A stretch of DNA of 64,000 nucleotides from assembly GCF_934643405.1 (NCBI RefSeq), contig NZ_CAKUCL010000001.1, forward strand, positions 44,294 through 108,293, in the 5' to 3' direction. The stretch comes from an uncultured Actinoplanes sp. GTDB taxonomy: Bacteria > Actinomycetota > Actinomycetes > Mycobacteriales > Micromonosporaceae. Under the pieces are notes generated by a model that saw nothing but the letters and a program-made list of their open reading frames with translations, had not been told where the DNA came from and searched no databases. Positions within the stretch are counted from its first letter, which is position 1. The number at the start of each line of letters is the position of its first letter. Made by a program: the position numbers and the translations under genes. Below are positions 25,923-34,642 of this stretch, one piece after another.

Positions 25923-27482
25923 TCACCCCGCGGCGATCAACTTGTGCATTTCGGGACGCGGTGGCACCGGCTTTCCGGCGGCCGGTGGCTGGATCGGCTT
26001 GCAGCGCTTGTCCGACCGCTCCCCCTGGAGCCGCTTCGGCAGGGCACCGGTGGCCAGGTAGTCCGCGACCGTGTTGTCCACGCACTTGCCGCCGAACAGC
26101 GAGCCGGCGTGCGTCGTGCCGCCCACGCCCTCGACCAGCGACGACCGCGGGAACCGCTTGCGCACCTCGAGAGCGCCGCTGAACGGCGTGGCCGCGTCGA
26201 GGGTCTCGCTGATCAGCAGCACCGGTGGCACGGTCTCACCGGAGACGTTCGCCGGGACGCCCGGCTTCCCGGCCCAGTCCAGGCAGGGCGCGTTGTACCA
26301 GGCGTTGGCCCAGGTCTCGAACGGCGCCTTTCGGTGCACCTCCCAGTTGTCCGAGGTCCACTTGGTCCAGCTGCGCGGCCAGGCCACGTCGGTGCACTGC
26401 ACGCCGAGGTAGATCGCGTAGCCGTTGTCCGAGCCCTTGGTCTGCGGGTTGCTGTCGTCGTAGAGCTTCTTCAGCGGCCCGGCGTCGCGCTTGCGGACCC
26501 AGGCGCTGAACGCCGTGGCGATCTTGACCCAGTCGAACACGTAGTACCCGGCCTGGAGGAACACGTCGGTGAGCTCGGACGGGCCGATCGCCCCGGCGGC
26601 CGGCTCGCCGGCGAGGCGGACCTGCTCGGCGTCGAAGCGGCGCTGCACCTGACGGGCGGTGCGGCCCAGGTGGAAGACCTTGTCGTGGCGGGCGATCCAG
26701 GCGAAGTAGACCTTGATGTTGTGGTCGAACGCGACGTCCTGATCGAGGTTCGAGTCGTACCAGACGCGGGCGGGGTTCACCACGCCGTCGAGCACCATCC
26801 GGCGGACCCGGTCCGGGTAACGCGTGGCGTAGACCTGGCCGAGATACGTCCCGTACGAGTAACCGTAGAAGTTGATCTGGCGGGCACCCAGCGCCTGGCG
26901 GATCAGGTCCATGTCCCGTACGGAATCAAGCGTCTTCAGGTGGTCGAGAAGCTCGCCGCCGGCTTTCGCGCAGTCCTTCGCGTACGCCTCGGCCCGGCTC
27001 AGCCACGTCTTCTCGATCGTCGTCGTGGTCGGCACGTACGGCGGCCGGTCGTAGCCGGTGTAGTCGCTGTCGCAGCTCAGCGATGGCTTGCTGGCGCCGA
27101 CGCCGCGCGGGTCGAAACCGATCCAGTCGTACGCCGCGCCGGCCCCGTCCGGCACCAGCGAACCCAGCACCGACAGTCCGCGGCCCTTGCCGCCGGGACC
27201 ACCCGGGTTGACCAGCATGACGCCCTGGTACTTCGCGTCGGGCACGGTGTGCTTGACCCGGGAGAGGGCCAGCTGGATCGTCTTGCCGTCCGGCTTGCCG
27301 TGGTCGAGCGGCACGGTCACGAAGCCGCATTCCGCCTTGTGCGTGCGCAGGTTCGCGTCGGTGCACGGACCCCAGGTGATCGGCGTGTAGGTGGATCGGG
27401 CGCGTGCCCGGTCCGCCCGCGCGTCCGCTGCCCCGACCATCACCAGGGCAAGCGTGGTGACCGCCGCCAGAAGTCTTCTCAT
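25923..27482 (-). CDS. Secreted tripartite alpha/beta-hydrolase (TAP-like aminopeptidase, Slp family)
   Basis: 519 residues from the ATG at 27480-27482, which is preceded by GAGAGG. Signal peptide RRLLAAVTTLALVMVGAADA. The alpha/beta-hydrolase core has the oxyanion region VMLVNPGGPGGKG, WIGFDPRGVGASKP, and the nucleophile elbow GYSYGTYLG. The C-terminal TAP-like domain has PVLLISETLDAATPFSGA (acid Asp) and GTTHAG (His). Streptomyces relatives are secreted tripeptidyl or proline aminopeptidases. The 994-residue open frame reaching 28907 is this gene plus antisense translation of the MFS gene. Confidence 0.88.
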   Translation of the reverse strand: MRRLLAAVTTLALVMVGAADARADRARARSTYTPITWGPCTDANLRTHKAECGFVTVPLDHGKPDGKTIQLALSRVKHTVPDAKYQGVMLVNPGGPGGKGRGLSVLGSLVPDGAGAAYDWIGFDPRGVGASKPSLSCDSDYTGYDRPPYVPTTTTIEKTWLSRAEAYAKDCAKAGGELLDHLKTLDSVRDMDLIRQALGARQINFYGYSYGTYLGQVYATRYPDRVRRMVLDGVVNPARVWYDSNLDQDVAFDHNIKVYFAWIARHDKVFHLGRTARQVQRRFDAEQVRLAGEPAAGAIGPSELTDVFLQAGYYVFDWVKIATAFSAWVRKRDAGPLKKLYDDSNPQTKGSDNGYAIYLGVQCTDVAWPRSWTKWTSDNWEVHRKAPFETWANAWYNAPCLDWAGKPGVPANVSGETVPPVLLISETLDAATPFSGALEVRKRFPRSSLVEGVGGTTHAGSLFGGKCVDNTVADYLATGALPKRLQGERSDKRCKPIQPPAAGKPVPPRPEMHKLIAAG

Positions 27483-27518
27483 GCCAGCCTCTCGTGTCCG
27501 TTTCGCCCCATATGCTGA

Positions 27519-27552
27519 GGCGTGGGCGGCCCGAATGCGGACCGTCCACGCC
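27519..27552 (-). terminator. Weak hairpin between MFS gene and TAP-like protease
   Basis: GGCGTGG (27519-27525) and CCACGCC (27546-27552) form a 7-bp stem with partial further pairing inside. It follows the MFS stop on the minus strand and could end or attenuate that transcript. Confidence 0.4.
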
Positions 27553-27574
27553 GGGGGGACACACGAAAGAGCTG

Positions 27575-28822
27575 TCAGCCGGCGATCGCGTCGGCCGGCT
27601 TCGACCGCTTCTGCAGGCTCTGCACGCCGAGGGCCAGCAGCGAGAGCACGGCCACGCCGATGCCGTAGACCAGGGCGGTGCTGTGCAGCCCGACCTCGGT
27701 GGCCGCGAATCCGGCGATCACGGCCGGGACGCTGAAGGCCACGTACGCGACGACGAGCGCGACGGCGAGCAGCTTGCCCCGCTCGTGCGGGGCGGCCATG
27801 GTCGCCAGCGTGCCGAACGAGGCCAGCGACGAGGCGCCGAAGCCGATGCCCGAGATGATCGTGCCGACCGCGGCCAGCAGGATGCTGCCGGACTCCACGC
27901 CCAGCACGCCGACGACGCCACCGCTGGTGAGCAGCGCGCCGGCCAGGGTGAGCACCCGCCCGGTCGGCCACCTCCGCAGCACGAACGAGGTGATCGCGCC
28001 GGTGCCGCAGAGCAGCGTGACGACCAGGCCGCCGATCAGGTGGTTGCTGAGGTCGAAGACGGAGGCCGCGACCGAGGGACCGAGCGAGAGGTACAGCCCG
28101 CCGATCGCCCAGCTGGCCACGATGGTCGGGACCACCGACAGGAAGCCGCCGCGCAGGTGAACCGGGACGCCGAGCTTGGGGGTCAGCGACGCGGCGGCGC
28201 CGGGACGGCGGGCCGAGGTCTCCGGCAGGCGGGAGAGCAGCAGCCCGGCCAGCAGCATGGCGGCCAGCAGCAGGCCCCAGATCAGGTGGGTGGGCGCCGG
28301 CCCGAACTGGACGAGCGCGCCGGTACCGAGAGCGCCGACCGCGAGGCCGGAGACGGGGGCGATCCCGTTGATCAGGCCGGCCCGGTGCGGTGCGTGCTTG
28401 GGGTTCAGGTCGACCAGGGCGGCGCCGAGCGTGGTGAACGCCATGCCGGTCGCGACGCCCTGCAGGAGCCGGGCGACCAGCAGCAGGGTGACGTTGCCGG
28501 CGGAGAGGAACAGCACCAGGGACACGGCCTCGAGGGCGATGGCCGCGGCGAGGACCGGGCGACGGCCGACGTGGTCGGACAGAGCGCCGAGCACCAGCAG
28601 CGCACCGAGCAGGCCCACCACGTACGAGGCGAAGACCAGCGTCAGGATCGACGCGGAGAAGCCCCAGAGGTGCTGGTAGACGACGTAGAGCGGGGACGGC
28701 GCGGCGGACGCGGCGGCGAAGGTCACGAAGATCGCGGCGACCGCGGTGAAGGCGAGCGACGGAGAAAGTCGCCGGCCGCTGTCGGGCGCAGCCGCCGGAC
28801 GAGGATCGGCAAGGGTGGTCAT
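27575..28822 (-). CDS. MFS transporter (12 TM), TetR-linked
   Basis: 415 residues with twelve predicted helices. PLYVVYQHLWGFSASILTLVFASYVVG and LGALSDHVGRRPVLAAAIALEAVS give TM1-TM3 with MFS motif A, and LLQGVATGMAFTTLGAAL fits motif B. The substrate is unknown; the TetR gene that faces it, with two palindromic operators between them, suggests inducible export of a small toxic molecule. The ATG at 28822 has GGGGGGAA upstream. It is followed by the TAP-like protease on the same strand. Confidence 0.85.
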   Translation of the reverse strand: MTTLADPRPAAAPDSGRRLSPSLAFTAVAAIFVTFAAASAAPSPLYVVYQHLWGFSASILTLVFASYVVGLLGALLVLGALSDHVGRRPVLAAAIALEAVSLVLFLSAGNVTLLLVARLLQGVATGMAFTTLGAALVDLNPKHAPHRAGLINGIAPVSGLAVGALGTGALVQFGPAPTHLIWGLLLAAMLLAGLLLSRLPETSARRPGAAASLTPKLGVPVHLRGGFLSVVPTIVASWAIGGLYLSLGPSVAASVFDLSNHLIGGLVVTLLCGTGAITSFVLRRWPTGRVLTLAGALLTSGGVVGVLGVESGSILLAAVGTIISGIGFGASSLASFGTLATMAAPHERGKLLAVALVVAYVAFSVPAVIAGFAATEVGLHSTALVYGIGVAVLSLLALGVQSLQKRSKPADAIAG

Positions 28823-28846
28823 CGGGTTCCCCCCGGAAGACGGAAC

Positions 28847-28860
28847 AGACAGGTCTGTCT
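28847..28860. promoter_or_regulatory. TetR operator site 1
   Basis: AGACAGGTCTGTCT: two 6-base arms in inverted orientation around a central GT. It lies 25 bases from the MFS start and probably covers the MFS promoter. Centre-to-centre distance to site 2 is 30 bases, about three helical turns. Confidence 0.75.
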
Positions 28861-28876
28861 AGTACGGGAAGACAGT

Positions 28877-28890
28877 AGACAGATCTGTCT
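28877..28890. promoter_or_regulatory. TetR operator site 2
   Basis: AGACAGATCTGTCT, a perfect 14-bp palindrome with the same half-sites as site 1, 15 bases before the TetR start. An extra half-site AGACAG is at 28870-28875. The ordered pair between divergent genes is the classical layout for autoregulated TetR repressors. Confidence 0.78.
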
Positions 28891-28905
28891 GGTATCGTCA
28901 AGGGC

Positions 28906-29490
28906 ATGTCTGCCGCATCACCGTCCGCACCCGTGAAGCCCTCGGCACGGGACCGCCTGCTCGCGGCCGCGGATGAGCTCTTCTACGCCGAGGGCGTGCA
29001 CACCGTCGGCATCGACCGCGTCATCGAGCGCGCCGGTGTCGCCAAGGCCTCGCTCTACAGCAGCTTCGGCAGCAAGGACGAGCTGGTCCGGGCCTATCTG
29101 GAGGCCCGGCACGAGCGCCGGCGAGCACGCGTGATGAACGGGCTGGCCCGCTTCGACAACCCGCGCGACCGGCTGCTCGGGGTGTTCGACGTGCTCGGCG
29201 AGGTCGCCGCCCAGCCGGGGTACCGGGGTTGCGCCTTCTACAACGCGAACGCCGAGTCGCCGTCGAGCGGTCCGGCCGCCGAGGTTGCCGCGAAGAGCCG
29301 CGCCTGGACCCGGGGCCTGTTCGCGGAACTGGCCGCGGACGCGGGCGCGCACGACCCGTCGGCGCTGGCCGACCAGTTGATGGTGCTCTACGACGGCGCG
29401 ATGGTCGGCTCGCGCATGGAGCCCGCCCGCGACCTGGCCGCCTTGGCCCGCTCGGCCGCCGCCACCCTGCTGGACGCGGCCACCGCCTGA
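28906..29490 (+). CDS. TetR/AcrR-family transcriptional repressor
   Basis: 194 residues. The N-terminal DNA-binding domain (about 12-60) includes ARDRLLAAADELFYAEGVHTVGIDRVIERAGVAKASLYSSFGSKDELVRAYLE, quoted in part: VHTVGIDRVIERAGVA plus KASLYSSFGSKDELV are the helix-turn-helix. The C-terminal half is the ligand-binding domain and includes GCAFYNANAESP. It most likely represses the divergent MFS gene and itself through the two 14-bp sites between them. A 23-bp inverted repeat overlaps its stop codon. Confidence 0.9.
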   Translation: MSAASPSAPVKPSARDRLLAAADELFYAEGVHTVGIDRVIERAGVAKASLYSSFGSKDELVRAYLEARHERRRARVMNGLARFDNPRDRLLGVFDVLGEVAAQPGYRGCAFYNANAESPSSGPAAEVAAKSRAWTRGLFAELAADAGAHDPSALADQLMVLYDGAMVGSRMEPARDLAALARSAAATLLDAATA

Positions 29491-29540
29491 CGTGTGGGGA
29501 GTGCGGCCGGCCTGGCGGGCCGCACTCCCCACACGTCAGG
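29486..29540. terminator. 23-bp perfect inverted repeat, bidirectional terminator
   Basis: Positions 29486-29508 and 29518-29540 are exact reverse complements, with a 9-base loop. The left arm contains the TGA of the TetR gene and the right arm contains the TGA of the convergent DHA2 exporter. Such a long perfect stem should terminate both transcripts. Confidence 0.85.
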
Positions 29541-31326
29541 ACTTCTCGTTCAGCGGCTCCGGGATGCCGGATGCCGGGTTCAGGGGCTGAGCATCGGCGA
29601 ACTCCGCCTGGACCTCGGCCTCGTGGGCCACGTAGTCGCCCTCGCGCTGCTCCGGCACGCTCTCGGTGGCGACCACCTTCTTGCCGCGCAGCAGGGAGAA
29701 GGCGGCGCCGACCAGGGACATCGCGATGGCCAGCCAGAAGACGATCACCAGACCGTCGTGGAACGGCCCGGAGATCAGCGACGGGAAGAACTGCAGGCCG
29801 GTCAGCTTCTGCGCGTTCGCCGGCGGCAGCGAGCCGAGCACCTGCGGACCGAGCAGCTGGCCGATCGGGTTGTAGCCGAGGAACGCGGCGAACAGGGTGC
29901 CCACCGGCGGCAGATGCGCGATCCCGGCCGCCGTGCCGGCCGGCACGCCCTGCGCGGTCAGCCCGCTGGACAGCGAGCCCGGCAGCGAGTTCGCCAGGCC
30001 GGCCACCATCAGCGAGAAGAAGACGCCGATCGAGAGCACCTGGCCGGCGTTCTGGAACGTGGCCCGCATGCCGGACGCGGCACCACGCATGTGCGCCGGG
30101 ACGCTGGACATCACCAGGGACGTGTTCGGCGCCGCGAACAGCCCGCCGCCCAGACCGTTCACGAAGATCAGCACGGCGAAGATCACGTAGTTGAAGTCGC
30201 CCGGCAACAGCAGCAGGCCGAGGAACGACGCCGCCATCAGGGTCAGGCCGCCGGAGGCGAACAGCCGCGGCCCGAACCGGTCGGACAGCGAGCCGGCGAC
30301 CGGCCCGGCCACCAGGAAGCCGATCGTCATCGGGACCAGATAGATACCGGCCCACAGCGGGGTCGACTCGAACGTGTAGCCGTGCAGCGGCAGCCAGATG
30401 CCCTGCAACCAGATGATCAGCATGAACTGGAGACCGCCGCGGGCCACGCTGGCCAGCAGGTTGGCCGCGTTTCCGCTGGTGAAGGCGATGTTCCTGAACA
30501 GGCCGAGGGGGAACATCGGCTCTGCCACGCGGGTCTCGATGATGCCGAACGCGACCAGGACCAGGCCGCCGCCGATCAGTCCGGCGAGGACATACGGGCT
30601 GGTCCAGCCCATCGTGTGGCCGCCGTACGGCTGGATCCCGTACGTGATCGCCGCAAGCACGGCCGTGAGGCCGACCGCGAAGGTCGCGTTGCCCCACCAG
30701 TCGATCTTGGACTTGCGGCGGACGCCGGTGTCGTGCAGCGAACGGTACGCCCAGACGGTGCCGAGCACGCCGAGCGGGATGTTGACCCAGAAGATCGACC
30801 GCCAGTCCCACTCGGCGAGGACGCCGCCCAGGACCAGGCCGATGAACGAGCCGGCCAGCGCCGAGACGATGTTGACGCCGAGCGCCATGCCGCGCTGCTT
30901 GGCCGGGAACGCGTCGGTGATGATCGCGGCCGAGTTGGCCATCAGCATCGCGCCGCCGATCGCCTGGGCCACACGCCAGCCGATCAGCCAGAGCGCGCCG
31001 CCTCCGCCGTCGAACGGGTCGAGCGACAGGATGATCGAGGTGATCGTGAAGATCGCGAAACCGGCGTTGTAGATGCGGACCCGGCCGAACATGTCGCCGA
31101 GCCGGCCCAGCGTGACCACCAGTACCGCGGTGACCAGCAGGTACCCCATCAGCATCCAGAGCAGGTAGCTGACGTTGCCCGGTTCGAGCGGATTCACGTG
31201 GATGCCCTTGAAGATCGCGGGCAGCGAGATGAGCACGATGGAGGCGTTGATCGTCGCCAGCAGCGTGCCCAATGTGGTGTTCGACAGCGCGATCCACTTG
31301 TATCGCGGATGATCCGCGGAAAGCAC
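29536..31326 (-). CDS. DHA2-type MFS exporter (long, 14 TM)
   Basis: 596 residues with about 14 helices. [21 protein letters not shown] is the DHA2 start, and [21 protein letters not shown] matches motif A. The C-terminal part has an extended loop (residues about 455-520) and a charged cytosolic tail ([20 protein letters not shown]). Likely a multidrug or metabolite proton antiporter. GTG start at 31324-31326 with AGGAAGGGA upstream. A MarR regulator precedes it on the same strand, separated by a hairpin, so MarR-type control is likely. Confidence 0.86.
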   Translation of the reverse strand: MLSADHPRYKWIALSNTTLGTLLATINASIVLISLPAIFKGIHVNPLEPGNVSYLLWMLMGYLLVTAVLVVTLGRLGDMFGRVRIYNAGFAIFTITSIILSLDPFDGGGGALWLIGWRVAQAIGGAMLMANSAAIITDAFPAKQRGMALGVNIVSALAGSFIGLVLGGVLAEWDWRSIFWVNIPLGVLGTVWAYRSLHDTGVRRKSKIDWWGNATFAVGLTAVLAAITYGIQPYGGHTMGWTSPYVLAGLIGGGLVLVAFGIIETRVAEPMFPLGLFRNIAFTSGNAANLLASVARGGLQFMLIIWLQGIWLPLHGYTFESTPLWAGIYLVPMTIGFLVAGPVAGSLSDRFGPRLFASGGLTLMAASFLGLLLLPGDFNYVIFAVLIFVNGLGGGLFAAPNTSLVMSSVPAHMRGAASGMRATFQNAGQVLSIGVFFSLMVAGLANSLPGSLSSGLTAQGVPAGTAAGIAHLPPVGTLFAAFLGYNPIGQLLGPQVLGSLPPANAQKLTGLQFFPSLISGPFHDGLVIVFWLAIAMSLVGAAFSLLRGKKVVATESVPEQREGDYVAHEAEVQAEFADAQPLNPASGIPEPLNEKS

Positions 31327-31343
31327 GATAAATCCCTTCCTGA

Positions 31344-31371
31344 GGCTGCCGCTGTGGCTTCAGCGGCAGCC
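31344..31371 (-). terminator. Hairpin between marR-like gene and DHA2 exporter
   Basis: An 11-bp perfect stem, GGCTGCCGCTG at 31344-31354 and CAGCGGCAGCC at 31361-31371, with a six-base loop. It sits in the 50-base gap between the regulator stop and exporter start, so it may attenuate read-through. Confidence 0.6.
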
Positions 31372-31376
31372 GCTCG

Positions 31377-31820
31377 TCAGTCGGTGGCGAGGTCGACGAG
31401 CCGCTGCAAGGCGGGCAGGGCGGCCAGCAGCGTGGCGTGATCCTCCTCGGACAGCCCGCCGAGCAGCCGGGCCAGCGCCTGCGCCCGGCCCTCGCGACGC
31501 CGGGCCACGGCCTCGCGTCCCGCCTCGGTGACGCTGACGATCACCGCGCGCCCGTCGGCCGGATCGCTGCCGCGCCGGGCCAGGCCCTCCCGCTCGAGCC
31601 GGGTGATCAGCTGGGTCATCGCCGGCTGGCTGACGCCCTCGGGTCCGTAGAGGTCGCAGAGCCGCTGCGGACCGGAACGCTCCAGCCGGCGCAGCGTCGA
31701 CGCGGCGGTCAGGCTCAGCTCCGACCGCGGGGTGAGCCGCCGGAGAACCTCGTAGAAGCTCTCGAAACCGGCCGTGATCGCGGCGTCCTCGGCGGAGATG
31801 GTGGCTACTGCTCGCTGCAC
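31377..31820 (-). CDS. MarR-family transcriptional regulator
   Basis: 147 residues with a winged helix: SELSLTAASTLRRLERSGPQRLCDLYGPEGVSQPAMTQLITRLEREGL, in parts, gives the recognition helix (SQPAMTQLITRLERE), and RRGSDPADGRAVIVSVTEAGR is the wing. Likely represses the DHA2 exporter downstream and probably itself. Start taken as GTG at 31818-31820. The 130 bases before it, with an AT-rich TTTATATCACCTGCTTATG segment, separate it from the divergent DUF4240 gene and should hold its operator. Confidence 0.85.
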   Translation of the reverse strand: MQRAVATISAEDAAITAGFESFYEVLRRLTPRSELSLTAASTLRRLERSGPQRLCDLYGPEGVSQPAMTQLITRLEREGLARRGSDPADGRAVIVSVTEAGREAVARRREGRAQALARLLGGLSEEDHATLLAALPALQRLVDLATD

Positions 31821-31954
31821 ACGGCAATTTATATCACCTGCTTATGGACCTGCTCGGCCCGAGTGATGCAGGCCTCAGCCAGGGTGGACTATTCGCCCGT
31901 ACGCGCCACACCGGAAATTCGGCATCGGAGCGCCCAAGATGTCACCATGCGGTC

Positions 31955-32854
31955 ATGGACGAGCAGACCTTCTGGGAGCTGGTCGACACGATCGGGCAGG
32001 ACCCGGCGGACTTCGACCGGCTGGCCGACGAGCTCTCCGACCACGGCGCCTCGGACATCCGCGACTTCGCCGACCATCTGGCCCGGGCGCTGCACGCGCT
32101 GGACACGCCGGCGCACTACCGGGCGGTGGAGACCTCCGGGACCTCCTTCCTGGGCGTACGGTGCGCGGCCGTGGCCGCCGGCGCGAACGCCTACCGCAAG
32201 GTGCTGACCGCGCCCGCCGCGCTGGCCTCCTACGCGGGCCGCCCCGGGGCGCAGCTGCTCCCGGTCGCCGAGCGGGCCTACCGCACCGCCACCCGTACGC
32301 CGTGGCAGCACGTCCCGGCGGTCGGCGTGGACACCGGGTCCAACCGCGACGCCTGGCGGGACACGTGGCTGCACCCGCACATGGGCACGACCAGCGGGGA
32401 CGGCCGGGCGCCGCAGGACTACATGGTCGCGCTGCGGCACGTGGCGCTCACCCTGGACGCGGATCCCGGATGGCGGGCCTGGTGGCGGCACTCCGGGCTG
32501 ACCGCGTGCGAACTGGGCATCGTGGCCGAGGGCCGGCTCGACCACCTGCGGCCCAGCGCCGACATCCGCCGCTGCGACGACCGGCTGAAGGCCAACTTCA
32601 CCTGCGCGCTGCCGACCGGGGTGGGCAGCCGCACCGAGATGTTCGCGCGGGCGGCCACCGAGGTGCGCGCGATGTTCGAGGTGATCCGCGAGGCGATGAC
32701 GCTGCCCCGGCTGCCGGCCACTCCCCCGGTGCGGCCACTGCCGCCGGACGTCGACGACATGCCGGTGACCACCCGGCCGCTGCCCTCGGTCCCGTTCGAG
32801 CTGGAACCGCAGGGTTATCTCACGCTGGCCCAGATCCAGGAGTTCTTTGGCTGA
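31955..32854 (+). CDS. DUF4240-like protein
   Basis: 299 residues. The opening MDEQTFWELVDTIGQD is characteristic of DUF4240 (MolR-type) proteins of actinobacteria. The rest of the protein is soluble, rich in Arg, Ala and Trp, and of unknown function; TWLHPHMGTTSGDGRAPQDYMVALRHV and RTEMFARAATEVRAMFEVI are conspicuous helical stretches. ATG at 31955 is chosen over the frame's earlier start because the family begins with MDE. Its 3' end overlaps the convergent permease gene by 35 bases. Confidence 0.62.
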   Translation: MDEQTFWELVDTIGQDPADFDRLADELSDHGASDIRDFADHLARALHALDTPAHYRAVETSGTSFLGVRCAAVAAGANAYRKVLTAPAALASYAGRPGAQLLPVAERAYRTATRTPWQHVPAVGVDTGSNRDAWRDTWLHPHMGTTSGDGRAPQDYMVALRHVALTLDADPGWRAWWRHSGLTACELGIVAEGRLDHLRPSADIRRCDDRLKANFTCALPTGVGSRTEMFARAATEVRAMFEVIREAMTLPRLPATPPVRPLPPDVDDMPVTTRPLPSVPFELEPQGYLTLAQIQEFFG

Positions 32855-34274
32855 GCCGCTCGGGCCGGTGCGCGCCGGGCTGGCGTTGCCGGGGCAGGGC
32901 CGGTGTGACCACGACCGCGGCGCCGGCGTGGCCGATGCCGGCGTAGACCACCGGCCGGACGCGTCGCAGCAGCAGCGCGTGCAGGACGCCGAGCAGGGCG
33001 GCGCCGGCGACGACCGCGATCTCCACGACGCCGAGAAAACGCACCACGCCCAGGTACGCGACCACGCCGAGGCCCACCGTGGCGAGGATCGGGGCGACGA
33101 ACCGGGCCCACCCGCCCTCGCCGTCCGGCACCCGGTTGAGGTGCAGCAGCGCGGCCACCGAGGTGGCCGTCAGCAGCACCACGATGCCCAGGCCGCCGGC
33201 CAGCGTGAGCCGATAGCCGGGAACCACGATCGTCAGCAGCAGCCCGGCGACGGCCGACTGGGTCAGGCTCGCGGCGACGCCCCCCACGGAGGAGGGCAGG
33301 ACACGTTCGCGACCGAGGGCGGACAGGTAACGGACCATGGTGTGATGCAGGGCCAGGGCGGCGGCGACCACCGCGGCCAGCAGCATGATCCGGCCCAGCG
33401 TGACCGCCCACGGCGTGAGCCGGGCCGCGGCGAGATCGAACACCAGCTCCGAGCCGCGGGCGCGGGCCAGCGCGCCGATCTGGCCGGGACCCGCGGCGAT
33501 GCTCAGCGACCAGGCGCCGGCGGCGCCCAGCAGGGTCAAGGTCAGGATGCTCGCGTACGCGGCGTGGCCGGGACCTCGCCGGGGCCGGAACGACTCCTCC
33601 GCGTACGCACCGGTGGTCTCGAAACCGATGAAGGTCAACGCTCCGATCACCAGGAGCATGGCCGGCACCGGACGGTCGATCTCGACCGGCAGGGCTGCCG
33701 TCATCCCGTCCGCCGCCGGATCGATCACGTTGGCCGCCGCGTAGCCGGCCACGACCGCCGCCTGGGCCAGCACGACCAGCGCGAGCAGCCCGCTGGTGAC
33801 TTCCGCCCGGATCGGCCCCAGCACCACCACCAGCAGCCAGCAGGCCACCGAGACCTGCCACCACGGCACGTCGAGCAGCGGCGCCGCGGCCGCTCCGGCC
33901 AGGCCGTAGAGCGCGAGCTGGATCGCCTGGTACGAGCCGAGCGCCACCCAGGCCGCGGCGATCCCGGCCGGGCGGCCCAGACCACGGGTGATGAAGGTGG
34001 ACAGTGCGCCGGCGTACGGCGCTCGCCGGCCCATCGCCGCGTACCCGGTGGTGAACAGCAGCAACAGCGCCCCGAGGGCGAGAAAGGTGATCGGGACGAG
34101 TGGTCCGCCGCCGAGCGCGAAGGCGGCCGGCACGACGGTGACCAGAGTGAGGATCGGTGCACTCGCGGCGAGCGCGAAGAAGGCGACGGCGGACGAGCCG
34201 AGCGTGCGCGTACCCACCGGTCCATTGAGCACGACGGGCACGCGCTTGCCAACCGTCGGTAACAGTTCACTCAC
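32820..34274 (-). CDS. APC-superfamily amino acid permease
   Basis: About 484 residues with 12 helices. LGSSAVAFFALAASAPILTLVTVVPAAFALG is TM1 with the unwound Ala-Ser-rich region, MGRRAPYAGALSTFITRGLG and LTFIGFETTGAYAEESFRPRR follow as in APC permeases. The substrate, an amino acid or polyamine, cannot be told. Start: GTG at 34272-34274, the first candidate in front of SELLPTVGKRVPV; the open frame to 34553 gives only low-complexity Arg/Pro sequence. The last 35 bases overlap the DUF4240-like gene in antisense, so one of the two 3' ends may be extended by drift. Confidence 0.82.
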   Translation of the reverse strand: MSELLPTVGKRVPVVLNGPVGTRTLGSSAVAFFALAASAPILTLVTVVPAAFALGGGPLVPITFLALGALLLLFTTGYAAMGRRAPYAGALSTFITRGLGRPAGIAAAWVALGSYQAIQLALYGLAGAAAAPLLDVPWWQVSVACWLLVVVLGPIRAEVTSGLLALVVLAQAAVVAGYAAANVIDPAADGMTAALPVEIDRPVPAMLLVIGALTFIGFETTGAYAEESFRPRRGPGHAAYASILTLTLLGAAGAWSLSIAAGPGQIGALARARGSELVFDLAAARLTPWAVTLGRIMLLAAVVAAALALHHTMVRYLSALGRERVLPSSVGGVAASLTQSAVAGLLLTIVVPGYRLTLAGGLGIVVLLTATSVAALLHLNRVPDGEGGWARFVAPILATVGLGVVAYLGVVRFLGVVEIAVVAGAALLGVLHALLLRRVRPVVYAGIGHAGAAVVVTPALPRQRQPGAHRPERLSQRTPGSGPA

Positions 34275-34642
34275 CGTTCGTGAACCGAATGGCACGAACC
34301 GCCGCCGACTTCGCGATCGCACTGCTCGGCGGCGGCGGCGGGGCAGGAGGTGATCCCCCAAGGCGGGTGGCGGACCCCGAAAGCGGGAATCCCGTCGCAA
34401 CTCCCGGCCCGGCCGGCGCGCGGCTTGATGAGCTTCGTCGACGGCGGCGGCGACGGCCCGCCCGGGTTGGGGGTGAGCTTGGCCCGGCATGACGGCCGGT
34501 GTGGCGTGGCCGGCTTTCGTTGCAGGCAGCGTGGCGATGCGGCGGGGACTCATCCACGCCGTACCGAAGGAATTGCCTTTGACCTAGCGCCCGGCCAACT
34601 GCCGTTTGACTGGACTTCATCGACAGCGACGAAGTTTGCCCG
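34275..34642. other. Divergent intergenic region before the pseH/pseI operon
   Basis: No gene is supported. The left two thirds are GC-rich with GGC and CGG runs; the right third (about 34560-34640) is more AT-rich (AAGGAATTGCCTTTGACC, GTTTGACTGG) and is the likely promoter for the GT2-pseH-pseI unit. I compared it with common riboswitch cores and found no convincing match. Confidence 0.45.

Noticed and set aside
25923..28907. A 994-codon open frame on the minus strand
   Set aside because: Only the last 519 codons are the TAP-like protease, which has its own signal peptide and ribosome binding site; the rest is low-complexity Arg/Pro-rich translation of an MFS gene in another frame.
34275..34642. 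A riboswitch before the permease or the GT2 gene
   Set aside because: Compared by eye with c-di-AMP, guanidine and SAM riboswitch cores; no consistent set of conserved blocks was found.
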